This document shows, piece by piece, positions 51,960-63,322 of a DNA stretch of 64,000 bases. Source of the stretch: Hyaloraphidium curvatum (taxonomy: Eukaryota; Monoblepharomycota; Hyaloraphidiomycetes; Hyaloraphidiales; Hyaloraphidiaceae). The stretch covers positions 186,001 to 250,000 of the forward strand of contig JAIVFI010000019.1 in NCBI GenBank assembly GCA_025558095.1, given 5' to 3'. The notes beneath the pieces are model-generated. The model was given only the letters and a program-made list of their open reading frames with translations. It was not told where the DNA came from and made no database searches. A program made the position numbers and the translations under genes. Position 1 is the stretch's first letter; each line of letters begins with the position of its first letter.

Positions 51960-54900
51960 ATGGCGACGCGGCTCGACCGGCTGGTTGCGCTGCTGGAGAA
52001 CGGCACGACTGCGGCGGTGCGGCGGCAGGCGGCCGCGCAGCTCGGTGCGGCGGCGGCCGCGCACGGCGACGACGCGCTGCGGCTGCTCGCGCGGGCCGCG
52101 CCGCTGCTGAGACACCGCGCGCAGGAGGCGCGCCACGCCGGCGCGTGGGCGCTCGAGGCCGTCGTCGCAGCCGCCCGCACGTGGCCGCCGAGCGACGCGC
52201 CGATCGCGGATGCCGAAGCGGCCGATCGCGCGGGCGACGGCGCCGGGCCGCCGGGGGGCTGGCCGCTCTCGCACCTGTCTGCGCAGGAACTGCTCGCGCT
52301 GCCGCCGCTGCTGGCCGCCTCGGCTTCGGCATTCGCACACGCCGGCGCGGCGCCCTCGCTCCAGGAGCAGCGCGCCCAGGTCGAGAGGGAGCTCGGCGTC
52401 GAGAACGCCTACGCTGGCGTCGATCTCGTGGGGGACAAGGACCTCGTCGACCAGACCGCCGGAAACGCGGGCCCACCATCGCAATCGGGGCCACCGCAGC
52501 CGGGCAAAGGCCCCAAGCTGAAGCTGCGGATGCCCTCGCCCGGGGCCCCCGCGGTGCAGGCGCCCAAGACCGCCGAGCCGCAGACGCCGTCGACCGAGGG
52601 CCTGTCCGTGCGACAGCAGCTGATGGCGCGGAAAAAGGCAAAGATGGAGGTCACCAAGCTGGGCTTGCCCGACAGGTGGGCCGACGGAACCGGCTCGCGC
52701 GCTGTTCCCGTTTCAATTCCTCGCCTACCTTCCAGAGCAGGAAACGGCCCGTTGAGCCCGCTCCCCACGCCGGCGACGCCCACGGTCCCCGCCGCACCGC
52801 CGCTCCCGATGGAGCCCTACGACCCCTCTTCATACGCCACGCACCCGCTGCTCCCCCTCCTCGCGCACTTCACCGCCCTCCTCGGCAACCCGCGCTGGGA
52901 ATCGCGTCACGGCGCGTGCCTCGGCATCCGCGCCGTCCTGACGCGCGGCGCTTCGCTGGGCTTCGAGTTCCCGCAGGCGGGCGACGGCGAGCCCGATTTC
53001 GCCCGGGGCGACCCGCGGGCCAACGCCCTCCGCCACGCGGCCTACTGCGAGCACCTCGCCTCGGAACTGCTGCAGCTGCTCGCCGCGGACCGGTTCGCGG
53101 ACTTTGGCGGCTCGGCGGCCGCGCCGCCCTCCTTCCCCGACGCCGCCGCCGCCTCGGGGGGATCGGGGGGCGTCGCCGCGCCCGTCCGCGAAGCCTGCGC
53201 CGGCGCACTGGCCACGCTGTGCTCGGCCAAGGCCGGCGCCGCGCCCGCGGGGGTCGCGCGCCGGATCGTGGGGCACCTCGTGGCCCTGCTCCGCGGAGCG
53301 TCGGGGCAGGGCGCGTGGCATCCCAAGCACGCCGCGCTGCTCGGGCTGAGGTACATCCTGGGGCACTCGCGGTCGGATCTGATCTCGGAAGATGCGATCG
53401 CGGCGGTGCTGGCGGCGCTCGGGGACGCGGACGACGAGGTGCGCGGGGCCGCGGCGGCGGTGCTGGTGCCCCTGGTGCGCAGCGCGACGGACGGCAGGTC
53501 GGGGGTGCTCGCGCTGCTGGGCACCCCGGACCAGATCGACGCCCGCCTCGTGCGTCCGCTCTGGGCGGCCCTCGCGCAGGCGGACGACCTCTCCGGTTCG
53601 ACGGCGCCCATCGTCGATTTGCTCTCCCTCCTCCTCCCGCTCCTTCCCCCGCCGAAAACGGACCTCCTCCCGCGCCTGGCCCCTTTCCTGCGGCACTCCT
53701 CCTCCCCCGTCCGCCTCTCCGTCGCGCGGTGCTGCGCCGCCCTCCTCCGCTCCCTGGCCCCCTCGGACCCCGCGCGCCTTTTCCGGCTCTTGTTCCAGTC
53801 CCTCCTCCTGGAATCCAACCGTGCCGTGCTCGACGCCACCTGGGACTGCATCTCGCTCCTCTGCCCTCCCTGCGCCTCCCTCGCCTGGGCCTCGCAGCCC
53901 GCATTGCTCTCGGCCGCCCACACGCTGCTCATGACCCCGCCCGGCACCCCGCTCGACGCATCCCTGTTCCTCGCGCCGGCGGACCGGACCGAAGCCGTGC
54001 CGATGCACGACCGCCCCGCGCTGCTCTCGGACGCCGTGGTGCTCGACCAGCGGACGGTGGAGGCGTCGCGGTGGGCCGCCGCGCGGGCAGCGGGTGCGCT
54101 GGCCGCGTGCTCGGATTCCGCGGACGCGCATTCGGCGGCGCTGTCGCGGTTCCTGGAGGGCGGGGTGGGGTACCAGCGCTCGTGCGCCGCGTGGGCGGCG
54201 GGGGAATGGTTCGCGCGCCTGCCGCCCGGCGCGGGGCCGGCCGCGCAGGCGGACGCGCTGGCGGGGGAGCTCGCGGCGCGGGTGCTCTTCGTGGAGCAGC
54301 TGGCGTGGCTCGAGGCGCTGCGGAGAACCTGCCTCGCGCTGGTGAGGGAGCTCGAAGCCGCGGGGGCGGGGAGGCTCGAGGTTCCGGCGCTGCCTCCGGC
54401 GGGGCAGTTCGACGAGGGGTGGGTGCAGGGGACGCTGTGGCCGCTGGCGGGCAAGTTCGCGGGCGGCACGGGGGTGCACGCCGCGTTGGCCGCCGCGGAG
54501 GCGGAGCTCGCGCGGTATTCGGACAGGAGCGAGTGCCTGCAGGCGCGGGTGGCCGGGGCGGCGGCGTGCGCGGTGGTGGCTTCGGGGCGGCTCCCGGAAA
54601 AGGTGACGGCGGTCGTGCGGGCGGTGGTTTCCTCCGTCAAGATCGAGGCGAGCGAAGGGCTGCAGCGGGCTTCGGCGCGGGCCGCGGCGGGCTTGGTGGC
54701 GCTGCTCAAGCCCGAGGCGGCGGACAAGATGGTTCGGAACTTTGGCGCCTTTCTGTGTTCGGACCCGCGGGGATGCCCGCCGGTATCCGAGGCCGCGCAC
54801 GGCGTGCTCACGCTCGCGCGGTGGACCAAGGACGGGGCTGAGGACGCGAAAAAGGCCAACGCCGGCGCCAGGGCGATTGAAGCCGCCAAGAAGGAGGAGG

Positions 54901-57628
54901 CAAAGGAACCGCCGAGCAAGAAGCAGAAGCGCGCGGGGGGCAAGGCGGCGGCGGTGCCGGGACAGGCCGAGGCGGAGGCCGCGGCCGCGCTGGTGCAGGC
55001 AGAGTCGGCCGAGGAGGTGCATCTCGCGAGGTCGGCCGTGACCTCCCGCGGGGGCGAGATGGCGCTCTCCGAGATCTGCGCCCTCTACGGGGCGGACGTC
55101 GCCGACCGCGTGCCCCGCGTCTGGGAGATCGTTTCGGCCGGCCTCGAGGGCTTCGCCGCGCAGGGCGAGCAGCTCAGGGCGGCCCACGCGCAGCTCGCTT
55201 CGGACGACACGTTCTCGCAGACGGTCGTCAACAGCGTCTTTGCCTTGGGAAAGCTCGTCGGGCACTTCTCCGGCGCCGCATTGGAGCGCGCCCTTGCCTT
55301 GCTTCCCGCCGTTTCCCGGCTCCTCGCGACCCCGCGCCCCGCCGTTCGGTTCGCGTGCTCCGAGTGCCTGGCCATGTTTGCCGAGCACGCCACGGTGCGC
55401 ACGCTCCTGCACGTCATCTCGGACGTGCTGCCCCTGCTCGGCGACACGACTTCGGACGTGGCGCGCCAGGCCGGCGCCGAGGCCGTCTACCACATCGTGG
55501 ATCGGATGCAGCTCAAGGTCCTTCCCTACCTCATCTTCCTCGTCATCCCCGTGCTCAAGCGCATCAGCGACCCGGAGCCGGGCGTGCGGTTTCTCTGCAC
55601 GCACAATTTCGCCACCCTGGTCAAGCTCATGCCGCTGGAGCAGGGCGCGCCCGATCCCGAGGGGCTGGACCCGGAGCTGATCCGACAGAAGAAGGAGGAG
55701 CGGAGGTTCATCGGGCAGCTGATCGGCACCGAGCAGGTCGAGGACTTTGAGATCCCGGCGGGCATCATCAAGGCCGAGCTGCGCCGGTACCAGCAGGAGG
55801 GCGTGAACTGGCTCGGGTTCCTGGGACGGTACGGCATGCACGGGATCCTGTGCGACGGTGAGCATTACGAGGACGCGAGCCGCAGCTCGTCCGAATACTG
55901 ACGTCAATGGCCAAGACATGGGGCTGGGAAAGACGCTGCAAACCATCAGCATCGTCGCTTCCAACCACTACCTGCGTGCCCAGCGCTTCAAGGAGACCGG
56001 CGCGGCCGATTCCAAGCCCATTCCGACCCTCGTCGTCTGCCCGACGACCATCGTCGGGCACTGGTTCTACGAGATCAGGAACTTCACGGAGGTGCTGAAC
56101 CCGATCATGTACGCCGGCCAGCCTGCGGTCAGAGCCAAGCTGCGGCCGAAGCTCCTCCAGCACGACGTCGTCATCACGTCGTACGAGTGCCTCCGTAACG
56201 ACTTGCAGGAGCTGGGCAAGATCACCTGGAACTACGTGGTCCTGGACGAGGGTCACCTCATCCGCAATGCCAAGACCAAGATCACGCAGGCCGTTAAGTC
56301 CCTGATTTCGACGCATCGCCTCATCCTGTCCGGGACGCCGATCCAGAACAACGCCCTGGAGCTGTGGAGCCTGTTCGATTTCCTCATGCCCGGCTTCCTC
56401 GGCACGGAGAAGCAGTTCAACGAAAAGTACAGCAAGCCGATCCTTGCTTCGCGGGACGCCAAGGCGTCGACCAAGGAGCAGGAGGCAGGCACGCTCGCAT
56501 TGGACGCCCTGCACCGCCAGGTGCTCCCGTTCCTGCTTCGCCGGATGAAGGAGGATGTGCTCCAGGATCTCCCGCCGAAGATCATCCAGGACTACTACAG
56601 CGATTTGAGCGAGATTCAGCGGACGCTGTACGAGGACTTTTCGCGGTCGCGTGCCAAAAACGAGGTGTACGAGGACGTCAGCGGCAAAGGCGGCAAGGGA
56701 TCCGGGGGCACGCACGTCTTTCAGGCCCTGCAGTACCTCCGGAAGCTCGTCAACCATCCTGCCCTGGTTCTTACGCCGCAGCACCCCGAGCACGGCAAGG
56801 TCACGTCGATGCTGGCCAAATCCAACTCCTCGCTGCGGGACCTTCAGCATGCGCCGAAGCTGCTCGCTCTCCAGGAACTGCTGCTCGACTGCGGCATCGG
56901 GACCGGCGGCGCAACCCCGGCCGGGGAGGATGCCTCCAATTTGGCCGTCGCCGGACACAGGGCCCTCATCTTTTGCCAGCTCAAGCCGATGCTGGACATC
57001 ATCGAGAACGATCTCTTCAAGGCGCACATGCCCGACGTGACGTACATGCGGCTGGACGGCAGCGTAGACGCCACCAAGCGCCAGGAGCTCGTGCGCAAAT
57101 TCAACGATGATCCCGGCATTGACGTCCTTCTCCTCACAACGCACGTCGGCGGTCTGGGGCTCAACCTGACCGGCGCCGATACGGTCATCTTTGGTGGGTG
57201 TCGACGGTCGAAGGCACGCAGCGGCGCCTGACATACCACGTGGCGCAGTGGAGCATGACTGGAATCCGATGAAGGATTTGCAGGCCATGGACCGCGCACA
57301 CCGTATCGGACAGAAGCGCAAGGTCAACGTTTACCGGTTGATCACGCGCAACACGCTCGAGGAGAAGATCATGGGGCTCCAGCGCTTCAAGCTCAACATC
57401 GCCTCGTCCATTGTGAACGAGGAGAACGTGGGGCTGAAGAGCATGCTCTCCGACTCGGAGCAATTGCTGGACCTGTTCAACATTGGCGAGGCAAAGGAGC
57501 CGGCGAAGAAGGACGGGGACGCGAAAATGACGCAGAAGGAGATTCTGGAGAGTATGGACAAGTGGGACGATGAGCAGAGGTTCGAGGAGCAGTACGAGAC
57601 TGCGGACTTTCTGGCCACGTTGCGGTGA
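51960..57628 (+). CDS. MOT1: MOT1/BTAF1, Swi2/Snf2 ATPase that removes TBP from DNA
   Basis: The ATG at 51960 gives [20 protein letters not shown], closely like known Mot1 N-termini. Exons 51960-55857, 55916-57193 and 57249-57628 add to 5556 bases, or 1851 residues, the usual Mot1 length. Introns are 58 and 55 nt (GTGAGC and GTGGGT donors, CTGAC branches). The first about 1250 residues are HEAT repeats that grip TBP. The ATPase follows: [10 protein letters not shown] (spanning the first splice), [17 protein letters not shown], then [11 protein letters not shown] and [13 protein letters not shown]. It acts in the nucleus, using ATP to dissociate TBP-DNA complexes. The gene is tail to tail with ELG1, with only 41 bases between stops. 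Confidence 0.95.
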
Positions 57629-57669
57629 CAGACTGAAGATACCAGTATGATTGTAGCTAAAGGGGTCTC

Positions 57670-60600
57670 TTAGACGTAATCTTTACAGGTATCTTGACGC
57701 AGGGTATCGCGGGTATCCAGGAAGCTCCTGATTCCATCCTCTTCCAGGAGGTTGAAGAAGTACCGTTGTGGCTGTAGCTTCCTCTGCCGGGTCACGCGCC
57801 GCTTCTCCTGGCGGTGCTCCCCTTCGGCAGCTTCGAGCTCGATGTTGACCTGATCTGCATGCAGAATGGAGGCCACAAAAGGCGCGATTTCCAGCGCGAC
57901 GTTGGTGGCAGAATGACGAAGCGCGTCGTCGCGAAGAAGCGAAGTCATGGTAACGCTGGTCTGGCGGTAGAACGTCTCTCGACCAAAGTCGCGCTCCCTC
58001 TGCTCGCGCACCTCCAGCCACAACGATGAGACGGATTGCGCGGGAAGTTGGACTTCGCCAACGACCGGAGTCACGCTCGCAGCAAAGGCACAGTCGGCCA
58101 GCGACTTGGTTTCGGAAGCAAGCGCGGTTTCGTCCAAGTAAGAGAAGTGCCGAGCGCCGCAATCACCGAGACGATCGAAGTGCTCCGGCTTTCCAATGGC
58201 AAAGTTAGGAACTGCCGAATTCGCGCCGACTTCGTTGTTGTCGTCTCCCGACACGGTTTCAGAAAGCCCGTCCTAAGAAAATGGAAAATGGCGATTAGAA
58301 CAAAGCCAAACCACACAAACGCCCTGTCTCACGAGGAATCTCCGAATCATGCCACCACCGTTGATTCCCGCATCCCATTGCGAAATCACATCCGTTTCGG
58401 TCGAGTACGCTTCCAGCAACGACGCTCGGATGCGGTCGCTTTGCGTTTGCTTGGCCGGTACTGGAGAAACGGGTTGCTCGGCGTCCTTGGGAGCATCCTG
58501 TCCCATGGGTGAGGCTGACTCGGAAACCAGCTTCGCCTCCGCGGGCTCCACGTCGCCGTTAGGCGCCTCCGCGGGTTCCACGTCCCCGCGAAGCGACAGC
58601 GACGCTTCCTCCGGCACTGAAGCAGCTACAGGTGGCTCACGGAACGGCGACGGTGATGGCTCGCTAGCTTCGATCCTGACGTCGGCAAGAACTCCAAGCA
58701 CGCCGTCCGTCTCGCGATGGAGAAGACCCCAACCCGACTGACCCAGTTCCCAACGAAGAGCCGTAACGTCAAACTCGGCCGCGGTGCCGCAGACTGCGAG
58801 GTCGATGAAGCCGCTGCTATCGCCGGGCTGCCCAGTCACGGTCCCTCGGAGCTCTGATCGCGGTGCCAGAGTGATGAGCTCGACGGCGCGGAGGCTCCGG
58901 CCGATTTCCCCGTTGCACCATTCCACAAGCTGGATCAGGTCCGCCTTTTCCATCCAAACACCTTCCAACACGCAAACAAGGGCGAGGTATGCCGCGAGCT
59001 GCTCCACAGTCGGCTTCGTCGTGTCCTTCACTGTGAGATCGTCGGCCAGCGATGTGGGCAGGCTCTCGATAAAGTCGGCAGAGTTGGCCGTAAGCACGAT
59101 CGGCCTCTTGGTTCGCTCGGCTACCGCAGCCACTGCGGCCCAAAACCCTTTGTCCTCCTCGTAGACAATGTCGACATTGTCAAAGACGAGCAGCGTCTGG
59201 CCGGTAGAAGCAGGCCGGGCAGCGAGAGCGGCCTTCGCATCATCGTCGCCATGCACTGCAGGTTGCGATGCGTCCGGAGACAGGTTGAGACGAATGATGC
59301 GTCTCTTTTTCCTGGCTTCGGGTGATGGCTCCGCATCAAAGTCGTTGGTGAGCGAGGAAAGCGTTTCCGGCTCCGCCGCCCGCGGCGGAACCGCTTCGTC
59401 CTCGGAGTCCGACTCGACGACCTTGCGCTTGCGCGCCTTTCTCCGCATCGCAGCAATGTCCGGCTCGTCCTCCCCGGACTCGGAGGCTTGATGTGGGCCG
59501 CTCCGTCCGCCACCGGCAAACAGCTCGGCAATCCTCGAATCCTTCGGTCGCTCCGAGGCACGTTCTCGCGGCGCCGCACTCCCGACCAGGGTATGGTTCA
59601 CGGCAGCCTCCCCGATTTCGCTCATGACAGATTTGGAATCACGTTTCTGGCCTTCACTGATCTCCAGGATGGAAAAACCGAGCTGCGCTGCGACTGCCTC
59701 GACCATGGCTGTCTTGCCCGACCCGCACGGTCCGACCAAAAGGACGGTGGAGCTCGAAGATTCGGCCTCCTCGCCGCTGCTGTAGAGATCCTCGTCCGAG
59801 TCGACGATAAAGTCATTGATGTCCCGCTTCGACTTGCGGCCCTTGGAACGCTTCTGCCGACGCTTGTCCTTGCCGGGACGGTTCCGAGAATGGGACGGTG
59901 CGGCTTCGAGCACGACCTTGCGCGTCTCCATCCAGCTCGCGAGGTCTTCGACGACCTGCGTGTTTCCGAGCACGTCCGCAGCCGCCTTCGGCTTGTACCT
60001 GTCGACCCAAAGATCGCCATCGGAAGGAGAAAAGCGTTTACCGGACGCGAGCATGTCGTAAAGCCTAGCACAGGCCCCCTGTTTGATGGCAGAGTCCCCG
60101 TACTGCTCTCCGAGAAGCTGCAGAACGCGGTCCAAGGGCTGGTGCTGCACGGGGAAAGCTCGCACCGAATTCGACGGCCCTTCAAAGTCGAAGGTTTGAA
60201 GCGATGGAGCCCAGCCGGAGGAAACGTTCGGTGGCTCGAGATTGCTCACGCGAAGTCGAAATCCGCTGAACTGCCCCGTCAGAGGTCCGAGATCAGGCTC
60301 CGCGCCCCGCACGTGCATGTTGCTCGAGTCCGGAAACGATGCCTCGCGGCCGGCAGCGGACGCGGCTTTGAGCAGGAAGGAAGAGCCGGCGTCGCTGTCC
60401 GCAGATTCGTCGCCTTTCAAGGCCGTGCGCTTTTCAAAGAACCAGTGTCCTGCTTGCGCGGCGCCTTCGCCACCGATCTGCTTCCGCGCAAACACCGCAG
60501 CTTCCTTAGAATGCCGCTCAACCTCTTCCCGAGCCTTTTTCTGAGCCAAAAGCTGCTTCTTCCTGATCCGCTCCGCGGGAGTGAGGAAGAAATCGGTGGT

Positions 60601-61643
60601 GGAAAGAACGTCGCGGTCTCCGGGAACGCTCGGCACCGCAACAGCGTCGGAAGATGCTCGGAGCTCGTTCGTCGTCCCGGAATCTGGGAACCAAAGATCA
60701 GCGACACGAGCGAAGCAAAAGGGCAGCTGCGTGACGAACCGTTTTCGGTGTCCGACTCGAGGTCGATGACTCCTAGCGGTCCGGACGCGGGAGGTTGTGC
60801 GGTAGGACTCTTCTTTGCCCTCGAGGAGCGTTTCCGTTGCACGGCGGGGGCCGCTCCTCCAGATGCCCGCGTGCGTCGCTTCCTCGGAGATCGCCGCGGA
60901 GGCCGCTCAGAATCGGTGCCGGAGTCCTGCAGGACCGGGCTGGCCTCCTCAATCTCCTCTTCGAGACCGGAAAGGTCGCCCATGCCGGAGGCAGGAGCAC
61001 CCGCAACTTCGTCCTCCGATAATGCTATGACCGGATGCTGCAAGGCGCTGGCTACAGCAGGTTCTTGTAGCTCGGTTTCCGAGGCCGTTGGCGCCGTCGA
61101 CTTGGCAAAGAAGCTCTTGATGTTGCGCTGCGACAGAGGCGGCACTTTGGAAGAAGATTCCTTGTCCGCGGCTCCGTCCGCGTCGTCGCCAGTCCCGGCC
61201 GCTTTCTTCGGCTTCGCCGTCGAAGACCTCCGTCTCGCCGGTTTGGCGCCCGACTTCTTTCCGGCAGGCGCGTCCGAATTGCTCCCCTGCTCATCCTCGT
61301 CCGTCTGCTCCGCCGGCTTCGCCACTTTTCGCGGCCGACGCTTGGGTTTCGCCGAAGCGCCTTCCTCGGTCGCGTCCGGCGGAGGCCTTTCGGGTTCTGG
61401 GGAAGCAGCCCTCTGCGCGGGGGCGACGCCTCCCGCCGACGCGTGCTCCTCGCGACGAGAGCCTCCGAAGTAGCTCGTCAGGTTCCTCTGCGTCGCCGGC
61501 CGCTTTGTCGGCGCCGGCTGCGGCTCCTGGGCGGGCGGTTCGGGCGGTCCGGCGCCTTCGCCGCCGCCGCCGCCCGGTTCCGGCGCGGCGGACGCGGCCG
61601 GCAGAGAGACGGCATCCCCGTCCTCCAATCCCGGCCCCACCAT
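57670..61643 (-). CDS. ELG1: ELG1/ATAD5, PCNA-unloading clamp-loader large subunit
   Basis: The start at 61643 gives MVGPGLEDGDAVSLPAA. Two PCNA-binding PIP-like boxes are at residues 52-59 (QRNLTSYF) and 172-179 (QRNIKSFF). Two SUMO-interacting motifs are at 205-212 (VIALSEDE) and 292-299 (VIDLESDT). An intron after SDTENG (about 60645-60750) leads to VLSTTDFFLTPAERI. The AAA+ core starts DLWVDRYKPKAAADVLGN, with Walker A GPCGSGKTAMVEA, Walker B VFDNVDIVYEEDKGFW and sensor VLTANSADF. A last intron near 58215-58335 joins the C-terminal exon, which ends at 57670. The EEDKGFW wording fits ELG1 rather than RFC1. It pairs with RFC2-5 to unload (SUMO-)PCNA after replication. Confidence 0.9.
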
Positions 61644-62379
61644 TGTGATCTCGCGCCCCTCACGCCTTTGCCATTCGGCTCCGTTGGGACGGCCGTCGCG
61701 GCGCTGGCGCACAGCGCGGCTCGCATCCAATTTCGATCACTCCGGCGACGAAACAAAAGCTTGGATGCGCTCGAGCAAACGCTATCGCCCAGTGTACGCC
61801 CTTGTTTCAAGATCATCACGCGTCTACTTTCGTCTGGAGCGGCTCCATCGCCTCGGCCCGTGCCCTGCGCGCCCCGTGGCGCGTCGTCCCCGTTTGGCCT
61901 CCAGAGACTTCACAAGATTGAAAGATGCCCGTTCTTTTAAGCAAGTTCACTTATCTCCCAAGGCGGTATGCTCCATAGCCTCTGGGTCATTCAGGCTTGC
62001 GAGATTGTGTCTGCGACCGCGTGTTGCGCTGGCTCGCATGTGCGTTCGCCATCGAGGGGGCCGGCGGTCCGTCGCGGGACCGGAAGTAGCACCTTCTTCC
62101 GGCGTCTCTTGGCCGTACGCAAGACGTTTATCTTTTGCACGCGTTCTCGAGGGCGGTTCTGGCCTTTGCTTTCAGTTGAAAGTCATCCCTCGGGATGGGC
62201 ATCCGAACCCTCTCCATAGGGGCGCGTGTCATATTTGGCGTCGAGATCCAAAAAGGGAGCACTTTTGCTGGTCGAGATAATCTCTCTCTACTGGCTCTTT
62301 CCCGTTCCCTACATCGCTACGCGCTCGTCCTGTATGTGACTTCAATGGAATATAAACCACACGCCTTTTCGAATCAAAG
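61644..62379. other. intergenic, no gene recognised
   Basis: About 735 bases between the ELG1 start and the GNAT stop. It holds the ELG1 promoter. The right half (62230-62400) is AT-richer. No coding pattern or repeat was recognised. Confidence 0.45.
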
Positions 62380-62960
62380 CTACTCGATTTTGTGATCGTA
62401 CGTGATCCACATCGTCCGAGTTGCAACCTTGTCATACATCCCTCGTGCGCGGTAGCTGGGGAGTGGGAAGGTTGGGCATTGCTTCCGCCGACTTTGCAGC
62501 GCACCTACTTGTTGTCAGCCGTGATCCACCGGATCACGGACCAGCCCTTCTCCTTGCCGATCGCAGCCACGGCCTCGATGAGCTTCTGTCCGACGCCGCC
62601 CGCGCGCTGTGCGGGGTCCACGAACAGATCGTCAAGAAAGCCGCCCGTAGTCGCAGACAGGGGCCTCGAGAAGGGCCTATAATGGGCCAGTCCGATCGGG
62701 ACGCCCGCCTCGTCTAGAGCAAGGAGCCCCTTGACCTCGTGGGCTGGATCTTGAATCCAGCCCCAGACGCGCTCCCGCATCTCCGGTGTCTGAGCGACTT
62801 TGTAGAACTCCGCGTACCCTGCGAGCATAAGGGCATCGCGATGAGTAAGACTTCTTGCTTCTACAAGTGGAACAAATCGTTTCCCACCCGCGTACAGCTT
62901 GGACCACGCCGCGAAGTGCTCCGCTGTTGCTGGCACGATCTTGACGGTCACGGCAGCCAT
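62380..62960 (-). CDS. GNAT-family N-acetyltransferase
   Basis: The start at 62960 gives MAAVTVKIVPATAEHFAAW. The core has IGLAHYRPF, then FLDDLFVDPAQRAGGVGQKL, the acetyl-CoA pyrophosphate-binding V-x5-G-x-G-x2 region. Exon 1 ends at WITADN. An intron of about 55 nt (GTAGGT donor, TCCCCAG acceptor near 62456) adds NYRARGMYDKVATRTMWITY, restoring the usual N-xx-A-xx-lY-ek C-terminal motif, and stops at 62380. About 175 residues, normal for the family. It transfers acetyl from acetyl-CoA to an unknown small molecule or peptide. Confidence 0.85.
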
Positions 62961-63322
62961 CGCGCTTCCAGATATCCCGCGACGGTTCTAGATCGAGCAA
63001 AACAACTAGACGTAGGTAGACGTCGGCTCAAAAACTGCCAGCTACGTGGATTCAAGTGGGCAAACGGCGGCGCGTGCTTCCGCTGCTGATGCATGTGGGG
63101 CCCCGCGTCCCAACTGTTTCACCACACACACTAGCGGCCCACTGCGGCCAGCGAGCCGCGCGGCGCTCTGCTGAGCTCCTCGCAGCCAAAAGCTCGGCGA
63201 CTGCGGTAGCCGCGGCCCCAGCCGGGTCGCCGTGCTCGCCGAGCGCCGAGATACGCACTCGCGCGACTGTCGACCCCGCGCTGCCCCGTGGATTGCCGGC
63301 CGCCTGAGAAGCGCACGGCCCC
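62961..63322. other. divergent promoter region, no gene recognised
   Basis: About 360 bases between the GNAT and SMC6 starts. An upstream exon of SMC6 cannot be excluded. No other signal was seen. Confidence 0.4.

Noticed and set aside
52830-55964. 1044-codon open frame antisense to MOT1
   Set aside because: It mirrors MOT1 codon structure in GC-rich DNA, has low-complexity Arg/Gly/His-rich sequence and no motifs. MOT1 on the plus strand is unambiguous.
58273-61643. RFC1 as the identity of the AAA+ clamp-loader gene
   Set aside because: There is no BRCT domain. The EEDKGFW Walker B region and the N-terminal PIP-like boxes plus SIMs fit ELG1/ATAD5 better.
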